DNA of 64,000 nucleotides from Mercurialis annua (GCF_937616625.2 NC_065576.1:30368128-30432127), one strand, 5' to 3'. Counted from the stretch's first letter, positions 1-10,239 are shown. Notes: generated from the sequence alone by a model not told the origin. Numbers and translations are program-made.

Positions 1-20
1 GTGCTGGTATGATCGCACCC
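1..20 (-). rRNA. 5S: 5S rRNA gene, cut by window edge
   Basis: Only gene positions 1-20 are inside the window; the rest lies to the left. Unit 333 bp. Confidence 0.93.
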
Positions 21-102
21 GTCATACCTTGCACGATCATCGCATATATCCGCTGCCTTGCAACTCATTCAACCAAAATAAAAACTATCTTTAAAAGTAC
101 GT

Positions 103-146
103 TTTGGTCCCTGAACTTTTTCCATATTTCCCGTTTGGTCCCTGAA
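103..146. repeat. 13-bp direct repeats that bound the 31-bp spacer deletion
   Basis: The spacer contains tttggtccctgaa twice, at 103-115 and 134-146, 31 bp apart. In 19 units exactly 31 bp is missing and one copy of the 13-mer remains, giving 302- and 309-bp units. This is what slippage or recombination between the two copies would leave. Representative unit; the pair recurs in all full-length spacers. Confidence 0.9.
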
Positions 147-219
147 TTGCAATTCATCGTTACTCGTTACTCGTTCTGTTTGTCTCTCGGCGATAGTAAT
201 AATAGAAAAAACGCAGTTC

Positions 220-234
220 AAAAAAAGCGAAAAA
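220..234 (-). terminator. Pol III T-run terminator (representative, gene 235-353)
   Basis: Directly after the gene the RNA strand reads T5, then CGC, then T7. Runs of four or more T on the non-template strand stop RNA polymerase III, so this is a primary signal with a back-up. It recurs left of nearly every gene. Four genes (32998, 53435, 53775, 60063) have only T4 in the first run. One (51787) has it broken to TTGTT and must rely on the T7. Confidence 0.9.
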
Positions 235-353
235 GGGGTGCAACACGAGGACTTCCCAGGAGGTCACCGATCCTAGTACTGCTCTCGCCCAAGCACGTTT
301 AACTTCGGAGTTCTGATGGGATCCGGTGCATTAGTGCTGGTATGATCGCACCC
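235..353 (-). rRNA. 5S: 5S rRNA gene, G85C
   Basis: G85C falls in box C and would break a helix IV pair with C92. Unit 333 bp; spacer to the right has gcaaaaaagg for gcgaaaaagg. Confidence 0.94.
257..304 (-). promoter_or_regulatory. Internal control region (representative, gene 235-353)
   Basis: Box A (gene 50-64) maps to 290-304, the intermediate element (67-72) to 282-287 and box C (about 80-97) to 257-274. In the 5S system these are bound by TFIIIA, which recruits TFIIIC and TFIIIB. This copy has G85C inside box C. Elsewhere box A carries T52A in about 63 genes and T53C or T53A in six. Confidence 0.85.
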
Positions 354-383
354 GTCATACCTTGCACGATCATCGCATATATC
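354..383 (-). promoter_or_regulatory. Upstream 5S promoter elements (representative, gene 235-353)
   Basis: On the minus strand, upstream of the gene start at 353, there is an AT-rich TATAT at -28 to -24 (377-381), a GC dinucleotide at -12/-11 (364-365) and C at -1 (354). These are the three upstream elements known for plant 5S genes (Arabidopsis type). The same elements recur right of almost every gene. Exceptions are the altered TATA at 31786-31787, a -30 substitution beside three genes, and C-1 changed to T beside three genes. Confidence 0.9.
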
Positions 384-567
384 CGCTGCCTTGCAACTCA
401 TTCAACCAAAATAAAAACTATCTTTAAAAGTACGTTTTGGTCCCTGAACTTTTTCCATATTTCCCGTTTGGTCCCTGAATTGCAATTCATCGTTACTCGT
501 TACTCGTTCTGTTTGTCTCTCGGCGATAGTAATAATAGAAAAAACGCAGTTCAAAAAAAGCAAAAAA

Positions 568-686
568 GGGGTGCAACACGAGGACTTCCCAGGAGGTCAC
601 CCATCCTAGTACTGCTCTCGCCCAAGCACGTTTAACTTCGGAGTTCTGATGGGATCCGGTGCATTAGTGCTGGTATGATCGCACCC
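568..686 (-). rRNA. 5S: 5S rRNA gene, reference copy (described in full)
   Basis: Encodes 5S rRNA, the small RNA of the cytosolic large ribosomal subunit, made by RNA polymerase III. The RNA strand starts GGGTGCGATC and ends TTGCACCCC before a T run, giving 119 nt (120-121 if Us of the terminator are kept). Visible pairings fit the 5S fold: helix I 1-6 with 113-118; helix II 14-20 with 58-65 (one bulge); helix III 29-32 with 45-48; helix IV 81-86 with 91-95 closing a GTGA loop. Internal promoter: box A 50-64, intermediate element near 67-72, box C about 80-97. Box A reads GTTAAACGTG; the form I recall as usual in plants is GTTAAGCGTG, so A56 is notable and is shared by the whole array. A BamHI-type GGATCC lies at 30-35. 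Unit 333 bp. Confidence 0.97.
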
Positions 687-900
687 GTCATACCTTGCAC
701 GATCATCGCATATATCCGCTGCCTTGCAACTCATTCAACCAAAATAAAAACTATCTTTAAAAGTACGTTTTGGTCCCTGAACTTTTTCCATATTTCCCGT
801 TTGGTCCCTGAATTGCAATTCATCGTTACTCGTTACTCGTTCTGTTTGTCTCTCGGCGATAGTAATAATAGAAAAAACGCAGTTCAAAAAAAGCGAAAAA

Positions 901-1019
901 GGGGTGCAACACGAGGACTTCCCAGGAGGTCACCCATCCTAGTACTGCTCTCGCCCAAGCACGTTTAACTTCGGAGTTCTGATGGGATCCGGTGCATTAG
1001 TGCTGGTATGATCGCACCC
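901..1019 (-). rRNA. 5S: 5S rRNA gene
   Basis: Reference gene body. Unit 309 bp (31-bp deletion, three heptamers). Confidence 0.96.
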
Positions 1020-1137
1020 GTCATACCTTGCACGATCATCGCATATATCCGCTGCCTTGCAACTCATTCAACCAAAATAAAAACTATCTTTAAAAGTACG
1101 TTTTGGTCCCTGAATTGCAATTCATCGTTACTCGTTA

Positions 1138-1158
1138 CTCGTTACTCGTTCTGTTTGT
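1138..1158. repeat. TTACTCG heptamer, three copies (spacer minisatellite)
   Basis: Three perfect tandem copies of ttactcg. Copy number is 2 in 333- and 302-bp units, 3 in 340- and 309-bp units, and 1 in three units (near 49368, 56050 and 57980). It explains the 7-bp steps between unit classes. Confidence 0.93.
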
Positions 1159-1209
1159 CTCTCGGCGATAGTAATAATAGAAAAAACGCAGTTCAAAAAA
1201 AGCGAAAAA

Positions 1210-1328
1210 GGGGTGCAACACGAGGACTTCCCAGGAGGTCACCCATCCTAGTACTGCTCTCGCCCAAGCACGTTTATCTTCGGAGTTCTGATGGGATCCG
1301 GTGCATTAGTGCTGGTATGATCGCACCC
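1210..1328 (-). rRNA. 5S: 5S rRNA gene, T52A
   Basis: T52A in box A. Unit 333 bp. Confidence 0.95.
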
Positions 1329-1542
1329 GTCATACCTTGCACGATCATCGCATATATCCGCTGCCTTGCAACTCATTCAACCAAAATAAAAACTATCTTT
1401 AAAAGTACGTTTTGGTCCCTGAACTTTTTCCATATTTCCCGTTTGGTCCCTGAATTGCAATTCATCGTTACTCGTTACTCGTTCTGTTTGTCTCTCGGCG
1501 ATAGTAATAATAGAAAAAACGCAGTTCAAAAAAAGCGAAAAA

Positions 1543-1661
1543 GGGGTGCAACACGAGGACTTCCCAGGAGGTCACCCATCCTAGTACTGCTCTCGCCCAA
1601 GCACGTTTAACTTCGGAGTTCTGATGGGATCCGGTGCATTAGTGCTGGTATGATCGCACCC
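1543..1661 (-). rRNA. 5S: 5S rRNA gene
   Basis: Reference gene body; substitution at -30 next to the TATAT element. Unit 340 bp. Confidence 0.96.
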
Positions 1662-1882
1662 GTCATACCTTGCACGATCATCGCATATATGCGCTGCCTT
1701 GCAACTCATTCAACCAAAATAAAAACTATCTTTAAAAGTACGTTTTGGTCCCTGAACTTTTTCCATATTTCCCGTTTGGTCCCTGAATTGCAATTCATCG
1801 TTACTCGTTACTCGTTACTCGTTCTGTTTGTCTCTCGGCGATAGTAATAATAGAAAAAACGCAGTTCAAAAAAAGCGAAAAA

Positions 1883-2001
1883 GGGGTGCAACACGAGGAC
1901 TTCCCAGGAGGTCACCCATCCTAGTACTGCTCTCGCCCAAGCACGTTTAACTTCGGAGTTCTGATGGGATCCGGTGCATTAGTGCTGGTATGATCGCACC
2001 C
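1883..2001 (-). rRNA. 5S: 5S rRNA gene
   Basis: Reference gene body. Unit 340 bp. Confidence 0.96.
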
Positions 2002-2222
2002 GTCATACCTTGCACGATCATCGCATATATCCGCTGCCTTGCAACTCATTCAACCAAAATAAAAACTATCTTTAAAAGTACGTTTTGGTCCCTGAACTTT
2101 TTCCATATTTCCCGTTTGGTCCCTGAATTGCAATTCATCGTTACTCGTTACTCGTTACTCGTTCTGTTTGTCTCTCGGCGATAGTAATAATAGAAAAAAC
2201 GCAGTTCAAAAAAAGCGAAAAA

Positions 2223-2341
2223 GGGGTGCAACACGAGGACTTCCCAGGAGGTCACCCATCCTAGTACTGCTCTCGCCCAAGCACGTTTAACTTCGGAGTT
2301 CTGATGGGATCCGGTGCATTAGTGCTGGTATGATCGCACCC
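2223..2341 (-). rRNA. 5S: 5S rRNA gene
   Basis: Reference gene body. Unit 340 bp. Confidence 0.96.
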
Positions 2342-2562
2342 GTCATACCTTGCACGATCATCGCATATATCCGCTGCCTTGCAACTCATTCAACCAAAAT
2401 AAAAACTATCTTTAAAAGTACGTTTTGGTCCCTGAACTTTTTCCATATTTCCCGTTTGGTCCCTGAATTGCAATTCATCGTTACTCGTTACTCGTTACTC
2501 GTTCTGTTTGTCTCTCGGCGATAGTAATAATAGAAAAAACGCAGTTCAAAAAAAGCGAAAAA

Positions 2563-2681
2563 GGGGTGCAACACGAGGACTTCCCAGGAGGTCACCCATC
2601 CTAGTACTGCTCTCGCCCAAGCAGGTTTAACTTCGGAGTTCTGATGGGATCCGGTGCATTAGTGCTGGTATGATCGCACCC
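2563..2681 (-). rRNA. 5S: 5S rRNA gene, G58C
   Basis: G58C in box A; would break the C20-G58 pair of helix II. Absent from the matching gene at 6199. Unit 333 bp. Confidence 0.94.
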
Positions 2682-2895
2682 GTCATACCTTGCACGATCA
2701 TCGCATATATCCGCTGCCTTGCAACTCATTCAACCAAAATAAAAACTATCTTTAAAAGTACGTTTTGGTCCCTGAACTTTTTCCATATTTCCCGTTTGGT
2801 CCCTGAATTGCAATTCATCGTTACTCGTTACTCGTTCTGTTTGTCTCTCGGCGATAGTAATAATAGAAAAAACGCAGTTCAAAAAAAGCGAAAAA

Positions 2896-3014
2896 GGGGT
2901 GCAACACGAGGACTTCCCAGGAGGTCACCCATCCTAGTACTGCTCTCGCCCAAGCATGTTTAACTTCGGAGTTCTGATGGGATCCGGTGCATTAGTGCTG
3001 GTATGATCGCACCC
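2896..3014 (-). rRNA. 5S: 5S rRNA gene, G58A
   Basis: G58A in box A, shared with the duplicate at 6532. Unit 340 bp. Confidence 0.94.
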
Positions 3015-3235
3015 GTCATACCTTGCACGATCATCGCATATATCCGCTGCCTTGCAACTCATTCAACCAAAATAAAAACTATCTTTAAAAGTACGTTTTG
3101 GTCCCTGAACTTTTTCCATATTTCCCGTTTGGTCCCTGAATTGCAATTCATCGTTACTCGTTACTCGTTACTCGTTCTGTTTGTCTCTCGGCGATAGTAA
3201 TAATAGAAAAAACGCAGTTCAAAAAAAGCGAAAAA

Positions 3236-3354
3236 GGGGTGCAACACGAGGACTTCCCAGGAGGTCACCGATCCTAGTACTGCTCTCGCCCAAGCACGTT
3301 TAACTTCGGAGTTCTGATGGGATCCTGTGCATTAGTGCTGGTATGATCGCACCG
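3236..3354 (-). rRNA. 5S: 5S rRNA gene, haplotype K
   Basis: G85C, C29A and G1C together, the leftmost full K gene. Unit 333 bp. Confidence 0.94.
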
Positions 3355-3568
3355 GTCATACCTTGCACGATCATCGCATATATCCGCTGCCTTGCAACTC
3401 ATTCAACCAAAATAAAAACTATCTTTAAAAGTACGTTTTGGTCCCTGAACTTTTTCCATATTTCCCGTTTGGTCCCTGAATTGCAATTCATCGTTACTCG
3501 TTACTCGTTCTGTTTGTCTCTCGGCGATAGTAATAATAGAAAAAACGCAGTTCAAAAAAAGCGAAAAA

Positions 3569-3687
3569 GGGGTGCAACACGAGGACTTCCCAGGAGGTCA
3601 CCCATCCTAGTACTGCTCTCGCCCAAGCACGTTTAACTTCGGAGTTCTGATGGGATCCGGTGCATTAGTGCTGGTATGATCGCACCC
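3569..3687 (-). rRNA. 5S: 5S rRNA gene
   Basis: Reference gene body. Unit 302 bp (31-bp deletion, two heptamers). Confidence 0.96.
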
Positions 3688-3870
3688 GTCATACCTTGCA
3701 CGATCATCGCATATATCCGCTGCCTTGCAACTCATTCAACCAAAATAAAAACTATCTTTAAAAGTACGTTTTGGTCCCTGAATTGCAATTCATCGTTACT
3801 CGTTACTCGTTCTGTTTGTCTCTCGGCGATAGTAATAATAGAAAAAACGCAGTTCAAAAAAAGCGAAAAA

Positions 3871-3989
3871 GGGGTGCAACACGAGGACTTCCCAGGAGGT
3901 CACCGATCCTAGTACTGCTCTCGCCCAAGCACGTTTAACTTCGGAGTTCTGATGGGATCCGGTGCATTAGTGCTGGTATGATCGCACCC
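3871..3989 (-). rRNA. 5S: 5S rRNA gene, G85C
   Basis: Duplicate of the gene at 235. Unit 333 bp; private aagttcg in the spacer. Confidence 0.94.
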
Positions 3990-4203
3990 GTCATACCTTG
4001 CACGATCATCGCATATATCCGCTGCCTTGCAACTCATTCAACCAAAATAAAAACTATCTTTAAAAGTTCGTTTTGGTCCCTGAACTTTTTCCATATTTCC
4101 CGTTTGGTCCCTGAATTGCAATTCATCGTTACTCGTTACTCGTTCTGTTTGTCTCTCGGCGATAGTAATAATAGAAAAAACGCAGTTCAAAAAAAGCAAA
4201 AAA

Positions 4204-4322
4204 GGGGTGCAACACGAGGACTTCCCAGGAGGTCACCCATCCTAGTACTGCTCTCGCCCAAGCACGTTTAACTTCGGAGTTCTGATGGGATCCGGTGCAT
4301 TAGTGCTGGTATGATCGCACCC
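4204..4322 (-). rRNA. 5S: 5S rRNA gene
   Basis: Reference gene body. Unit 333 bp. Confidence 0.96.
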
Positions 4323-4536
4323 GTCATACCTTGCACGATCATCGCATATATCCGCTGCCTTGCAACTCATTCAACCAAAATAAAAACTATCTTTAAAAGT
4401 ACGTTTTGGTCCCTGAACTTTTTCCATATTTCCCGTTTGGTCCCTGAATTGCAATTCATCGTTACTCGTTACTCGTTCTGTTTGTCTCTCGGCGATAGTA
4501 ATAATAGAAAAAACGCAGTTCAAAAAAAGCGAAAAA

Positions 4537-4655
4537 GGGGTGCAACACGAGGACTTCCCAGGAGGTCACCCATCCTAGTACTGCTCTCGCCCAAGCACGT
4601 TTAACTTCGGAGTTCTGATGGGATCCGGTGCATTAGTGCTGGTATGATCGCACCC
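4537..4655 (-). rRNA. 5S: 5S rRNA gene
   Basis: Reference gene body. Unit 309 bp. Confidence 0.96.
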
Positions 4656-4845
4656 GTCATACCTTGCACGATCATCGCATATATCCGCTGCCTTGCAACT
4701 CATTCAACCAAAATAAAAACTATCTTTAAAAGTACGTTTTGGTCCCTGAATTGCAATTCATCGTTACTCGTTACTCGTTACTCGTTCTGTTTGTCTCTCG
4801 GCGATAGTAATAATAGAAAAAACGCAGTTCAAAAAAAGCGAAAAA

Positions 4846-4964
4846 GGGGTGCAACACGAGGACTTCCCAGGAGGTCACCCATCCTAGTACTGCTCTCGCC
4901 CAAGCACGTTTATCTTCGGAGTTCTGATGGGATCCGGTGCATTAGTGCTGGTATGATCGCACCC
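4846..4964 (-). rRNA. 5S: 5S rRNA gene, T52A
   Basis: Duplicate of the gene at 1210. Unit 333 bp. Confidence 0.95.
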
Positions 4965-5178
4965 GTCATACCTTGCACGATCATCGCATATATCCGCTGC
5001 CTTGCAACTCATTCAACCAAAATAAAAACTATCTTTAAAAGTACGTTTTGGTCCCTGAACTTTTTCCATATTTCCCGTTTGGTCCCTGAATTGCAATTCA
5101 TCGTTACTCGTTACTCGTTCTGTTTGTCTCTCGGCGATAGTAATAATAGAAAAAACGCAGTTCAAAAAAAGCGAAAAA

Positions 5179-5297
5179 GGGGTGCAACACGAGGACTTCC
5201 CAGGAGGTCACCCATCCTAGTACTGCTCTCGCCCAAGCACGTTTAACTTCGGAGTTCTGATGGGATCCGGTGCATTAGTGCTGGTATGATCGCACCC
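5179..5297 (-). rRNA. 5S: 5S rRNA gene
   Basis: Reference gene body; -30 substitution as at 1543. Unit 340 bp. Confidence 0.96.
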
Positions 5298-5518
5298 GTC
5301 ATACCTTGCACGATCATCGCATATATGCGCTGCCTTGCAACTCATTCAACCAAAATAAAAACTATCTTTAAAAGTACGTTTTGGTCCCTGAACTTTTTCC
5401 ATATTTCCCGTTTGGTCCCTGAATTGCAATTCATCGTTACTCGTTACTCGTTACTCGTTCTGTTTGTCTCTCGGCGATAGTAATAATAGAAAAAACGCAG
5501 TTCAAAAAAAGCGAAAAA

Positions 5519-5637
5519 GGGGTGCAACACGAGGACTTCCCAGGAGGTCACCCATCCTAGTACTGCTCTCGCCCAAGCACGTTTAACTTCGGAGTTCTGA
5601 TGGGATCCGGTGCATTAGTGCTGGTATGATCGCACCC
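5519..5637 (-). rRNA. 5S: 5S rRNA gene
   Basis: Reference gene body. Unit 340 bp. Confidence 0.96.
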
Positions 5638-5858
5638 GTCATACCTTGCACGATCATCGCATATATCCGCTGCCTTGCAACTCATTCAACCAAAATAAAA
5701 ACTATCTTTAAAAGTACGTTTTGGTCCCTGAACTTTTTCCATATTTCCCGTTTGGTCCCTGAATTGCAATTCATCGTTACTCGTTACTCGTTACTCGTTC
5801 TGTTTGTCTCTCGGCGATAGTAATAATAGAAAAAACGCAGTTCAAAAAAAGCGAAAAA

Positions 5859-5977
5859 GGGGTGCAACACGAGGACTTCCCAGGAGGTCACCCATCCTAG
5901 TACTGCTCTCGCCCAAGCACGTTTAACTTCGGAGTTCTGATGGGATCCGGTGCATTAGTGCTGGTATGATCGCACCC
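5859..5977 (-). rRNA. 5S: 5S rRNA gene
   Basis: Reference gene body. Unit 340 bp. Confidence 0.96.
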
Positions 5978-6198
5978 GTCATACCTTGCACGATCATCGC
6001 ATATATCCGCTGCCTTGCAACTCATTCAACCAAAATAAAAACTATCTTTAAAAGTACGTTTTGGTCCCTGAACTTTTTCCATATTTCCCGTTTGGTCCCT
6101 GAATTGCAATTCATCGTTACTCGTTACTCGTTACTCGTTCTGTTTGTCTCTCGGCGATAGTAATAATAGAAAAAACGCAGTTCAAAAAAAGCGAAAAA

Positions 6199-6317
6199 GG
6201 GGTGCAACACGAGGACTTCCCAGGAGGTCACCCATCCTAGTACTGCTCTCGCCCAAGCACGTTTAACTTCGGAGTTCTGATGGGATCCGGTGCATTAGTG
6301 CTGGTATGATCGCACCC
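6199..6317 (-). rRNA. 5S: 5S rRNA gene
   Basis: Reference gene body. Unit 333 bp. Confidence 0.96.
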
Positions 6318-6531
6318 GTCATACCTTGCACGATCATCGCATATATCCGCTGCCTTGCAACTCATTCAACCAAAATAAAAACTATCTTTAAAAGTACGTT
6401 TTGGTCCCTGAACTTTTTCCATATTTCCCGTTTGGTCCCTGAATTGCAATTCATCGTTACTCGTTACTCGTTCTGTTTGTCTCTCGGCGATAGTAATAAT
6501 AGAAAAAACGCAGTTCAAAAAAAGCGAAAAA

Positions 6532-6650
6532 GGGGTGCAACACGAGGACTTCCCAGGAGGTCACCCATCCTAGTACTGCTCTCGCCCAAGCATGTTTAAC
6601 TTCGGAGTTCTGATGGGATCCGGTGCATTAGTGCTGGTATGATCGCACCC
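6532..6650 (-). rRNA. 5S: 5S rRNA gene, G58A
   Basis: Duplicate of the gene at 2896. Unit 340 bp. Confidence 0.94.
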
Positions 6651-6871
6651 GTCATACCTTGCACGATCATCGCATATATCCGCTGCCTTGCAACTCATTC
6701 AACCAAAATAAAAACTATCTTTAAAAGTACGTTTTGGTCCCTGAACTTTTTCCATATTTCCCGTTTGGTCCCTGAATTGCAATTCATCGTTACTCGTTAC
6801 TCGTTACTCGTTCTGTTTGTCTCTCGGCGATAGTAATAATAGAAAAAACGCAGTTCAAAAAAAGCGAAAAA

Positions 6872-6990
6872 GGGGTGCAACACGAGGACTTCCCAGGAGG
6901 TCACCGATCCTAGTACTGCTCTCGCCCAAGCACGTTTAACTTCGGAGTTCTGATGGGATCCTGTGCATTAGTGCTGGTATGATCGCACCC
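6872..6990 (-). rRNA. 5S: 5S rRNA gene, partial K
   Basis: G85C and C29A but reference G1. Unit 333 bp. Confidence 0.94.
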
Positions 6991-7204
6991 GTCATACCTT
7001 GCACGATCATCGCATATATCCGCTGCCTTGCAACTCATTCAACCAAAATAAAAACTATCTTTAAAAGTACGTTTTGGTCCCTGAACTTTTTCCATATTTC
7101 CCGTTTGGTCCCTGAATTGCAATTCATCGTTACTCGTTACTCGTTCTGTTTGTCTCTCGGCGATAGTAATAATAGAAAAAACGCAGTTCAAAAAAAGCGA
7201 AAAA

Positions 7205-7323
7205 GGGGTGCAACACGAGGACTTCCCAGGAGGTCACCCATCCTAGTACTGCTCTCGCCCAAGCACGTTTAACTTCGGAGTTCTGATGGGATCCGGTGCA
7301 TTAGTGCTGGTATGATCGCACCC
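7205..7323 (-). rRNA. 5S: 5S rRNA gene
   Basis: Reference gene body. Unit 302 bp. Confidence 0.96.
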
Positions 7324-7506
7324 GTCATACCTTGCACGATCATCGCATATATCCGCTGCCTTGCAACTCATTCAACCAAAATAAAAACTATCTTTAAAAG
7401 TACGTTTTGGTCCCTGAATTGCAATTCATCGTTACTCGTTACTCGTTCTGTTTGTCTCTCGGCGATAGTAATAATAGAAAAAACGCAGTTCAAAAAAAGC
7501 GAAAAA

Positions 7507-7625
7507 GGGGTGCAACACGAGGACTTCCCAGGAGGTCACCCATCCTAGTACTGCTCTCGCCCAAGCACGTTTATCTTCAGAGTTCTGATGGGATCCGGTG
7601 CATTAGTGCTGGTATGATCGCACCC
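7507..7625 (-). rRNA. 5S: 5S rRNA gene, T52A+C47T
   Basis: C47T turns the G30-C47 pair of helix III into a G-U wobble. Unit 332 bp. Confidence 0.94.
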
Positions 7626-7838
7626 GTCATACCTTGCACGATCATCGCATATATCCGCTGCCTTGCAACTCATTCAACCAAAAAAAAACTATCTTTAAAA
7701 GTACGTTTTGGTCCCTGAACTTTTTCCATATTTCCCGTTTGGTCCCTGAATTGCAATTCATCGTTACTCGTTACTCGTTCTGTTTGTCTCTCGGCGATAG
7801 TAATAATAGAAAAAACGCAGTTCAAAAAAAGCGAAAAA

Positions 7839-7957
7839 GGGGTGCAACACGAGGACTTCCCAGGAGGTCACCCATCCTAGTACTGCTCTCGCCCAAGCAC
7901 GTTTATCTTCAGAGTTCTGATGGGATCCGGTGCATTAGTGCTGGTATGATCGCACCC
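7839..7957 (-). rRNA. 5S: 5S rRNA gene, T52A+C47T
   Basis: Twin of the gene at 7507. Unit 332 bp. Confidence 0.94.
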
Positions 7958-8170
7958 GTCATACCTTGCACGATCATCGCATATATCCGCTGCCTTGCAA
8001 CTCATTCAACCAAAAAAAAACTATCTTTAAAAGTACGTTTTGGTCCCTGAACTTTTTCCATATTTCCCGTTTGGTCCCTGAATTGCAATTCATCGTTACT
8101 CGTTACTCGTTCTGTTTGTCTCTCGGCGATAGTAATAATAGAAAAAACGCAGTTCAAAAAAAGCGAAAAA

Positions 8171-8289
8171 GGGGTGCAACACGAGGACTTCCCAGGAGGT
8201 CACCCAACCTAGTACTGCTCTCGCCCAAGCACGTTTAACTTCGGAGTTCTGATGGGATCCGGTGCATTAGTGCTGGTATGATCGCACCC
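8171..8289 (-). rRNA. 5S: 5S rRNA gene, A83T
   Basis: A83T in box C would break a helix IV pair with U93. Unit 340 bp. Confidence 0.94.
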
Positions 8290-8510
8290 GTCATACCTTG
8301 CACGATCATCGCATATATCCGCTGCCTTGCAACTCATTCAACCAAAATAAAAACTATCTTTAAAAGTACGTTTTGGTCCCTGAACTTTTTCCATATTTCC
8401 CGTTTGGTCCCTGAATTGCAATTCATCGTTACTCGTTACTCGTTACTCGTTCTGTTTGTCTCTCGGCGATAGTAATAATAGAAAAAACGCAGTTCAAAAA
8501 AAGCGAAAAA

Positions 8511-8629
8511 GGGGTGCAACACGAGGACTTCCCAGGAGGTCACCCATCCTAGTACTGCTCTCGCCCAAGCACGTTTAACTTCGGAGTTCTGATGGGATCC
8601 GGTGCATTAGTGCTGGTATGATCGCACCC
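8511..8629 (-). rRNA. 5S: 5S rRNA gene
   Basis: Reference gene body. Unit 333 bp. Confidence 0.96.
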
Positions 8630-8843
8630 GTCATACCTTGCACGATCATCGCATATATCCGCTGCCTTGCAACTCATTCAACCAAAATAAAAACTATCTT
8701 TAAAAGTACGTTTTGGTCCCTGAACTTTTTCCATATTTCCCGTTTGGTCCCTGAATTGCAATTCATCGTTACTCGTTACTCGTTCTGTTTGTCTCTCGGC
8801 GATAGTAATAATAGAAAAAACGCAGTTCAAAAAAAGCGAAAAA

Positions 8844-8962
8844 GGGGTGCAACACGAGGACTTCCCAGGAGGTCACCCATCCTAGTACTGCTCTCGCCCA
8901 AGCACGTTTAACTTCGGAGTTCTGATGGGATCCGGTGCATTAGTGCTGGTATGATCGCACCC
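8844..8962 (-). rRNA. 5S: 5S rRNA gene
   Basis: Reference gene body. Unit 302 bp. Confidence 0.96.
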
Positions 8963-9145
8963 GTCATACCTTGCACGATCATCGCATATATCCGCTGCCT
9001 TGCAACTCATTCAACCAAAATAAAAACTATCTTTAAAAGTACGTTTTGGTCCCTGAATTGCAATTCATCGTTACTCGTTACTCGTTCTGTTTGTCTCTCG
9101 GCGATAGTAATAATAGAAAAAACGCAGTTCAAAAAAAGCGAAAAA

Positions 9146-9264
9146 GGGGTGCAACACGAGGACTTCCCAGGAGGTCACCCATCCTAGTACTGCTCTCGCC
9201 CAAGCACGTTTAACTTCGGAGTTCTGATGGGATCCGGTGCATTAGTGCTGGTATGATCGCACCC
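9146..9264 (-). rRNA. 5S: 5S rRNA gene
   Basis: Reference gene body. Unit 340 bp. Confidence 0.96.
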
Positions 9265-9485
9265 GTCATACCTTGCACGATCATCGCATATATCCGCTGC
9301 CTTGCAACTCATTCAACCAAAATAAAAACTATCTTTAAAAGTACGTTTTGGTCCCTGAACTTTTTCCATATTTCCCGTTTGGTCCCTGAATTGCAATTCA
9401 TCGTTACTCGTTACTCGTTACTCGTTCTGTTTGTCTCTCGGCGATAGTAATAATAGAAAAAACGCAGTTCAAAAAAAGCGAAAAA

Positions 9486-9604
9486 GGGGTGCAACACGAG
9501 GACTTCCCAGGAGGTCACCCATCCTAGTACTGCTCTCGCCCAAGCACGTTTAACTTCGGAGTTCTGATGGGATCCGGTGCATTAGTGCTGGTATGATCGC
9601 ACCC
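9486..9604 (-). rRNA. 5S: 5S rRNA gene
   Basis: Reference gene body. Unit 333 bp. Confidence 0.96.
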
Positions 9605-9818
9605 GTCATACCTTGCACGATCATCGCATATATCCGCTGCCTTGCAACTCATTCAACCAAAATAAAAACTATCTTTAAAAGTACGTTTTGGTCCCTGAAC
9701 TTTTTCCATATTTCCCGTTTGGTCCCTGAATTGCAATTCATCGTTACTCGTTACTCGTTCTGTTTGTCTCTCGGCGATAGTAATAATAGAAAAAACGCAG
9801 TTCAAAAAAAGCGAAAAA

Positions 9819-9937
9819 GGGGTGCAACACGAGGACTTCCCAGGAGGTCACCCATCCTAGTACTGCTCTCGCCCAAGCACGTTTAACTTCGGAGTTCTGA
9901 TGGGATCCGGTGCATTAGTGCTGGTATGATCGCACCC
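9819..9937 (-). rRNA. 5S: 5S rRNA gene
   Basis: Reference gene body. Unit 302 bp. Confidence 0.96.
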
Positions 9938-10120
9938 GTCATACCTTGCACGATCATCGCATATATCCGCTGCCTTGCAACTCATTCAACCAAAATAAAA
10001 ACTATCTTTAAAAGTACGTTTTGGTCCCTGAATTGCAATTCATCGTTACTCGTTACTCGTTCTGTTTGTCTCTCGGCGATAGTAATAATAGAAAAAACGC
10101 AGTTCAAAAAAAGCGAAAAA

Positions 10121-10239
10121 GGGGTGCAACACGAGGACTTCCCAGGAGGTCACCCATCCTAGTACTGCTCTCGCCCAAGCACGTTTAACTTCGGAGTTCT
10201 GATGGGATCCGGTGCATTAGTGCTGGTATGATCGCACCC
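10121..10239 (-). rRNA. 5S: 5S rRNA gene
   Basis: Reference gene body. Unit 340 bp. Confidence 0.96.

Larger units (their letters stand above)
235..7506. repeat. 11-gene higher-order block, two tandem copies of 3,636 bp
   Basis: Copy 1 is 235-3870, copy 2 is 3871-7506. Both show the unit order 333,333,309,333,340,340,340,333,340,333,302. They share private marks: G85C in the first gene, gcaaaaaagg near 560 and 4197, the -30 change near 1691 and 5327, G58A in genes 2896 and 6532, and C29A+G85C in genes 3236 and 6872. They differ at a few sites: G58C in gene 2563 only, G1C in gene 3236 only, and aagttcg near 4066 in copy 2 only. Confidence 0.9.
7507..8170. repeat. Tandem pair of 332-bp units
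   Basis: Two adjacent units whose genes both carry T52A+C47T and whose spacers both have an uninterrupted A run after acc (an AT lost), giving 332 bp. This private spacer change in neighbours indicates a recent one-unit duplication. Confidence 0.88.

Noticed and set aside
235..7506. Assembly artefact as the explanation for the 3,636-bp duplication
   Set aside because: Not excluded, but the copies differ at several sites and other block sizes occur elsewhere in the array, so real duplication is more likely. Kept as a point to test with reads.
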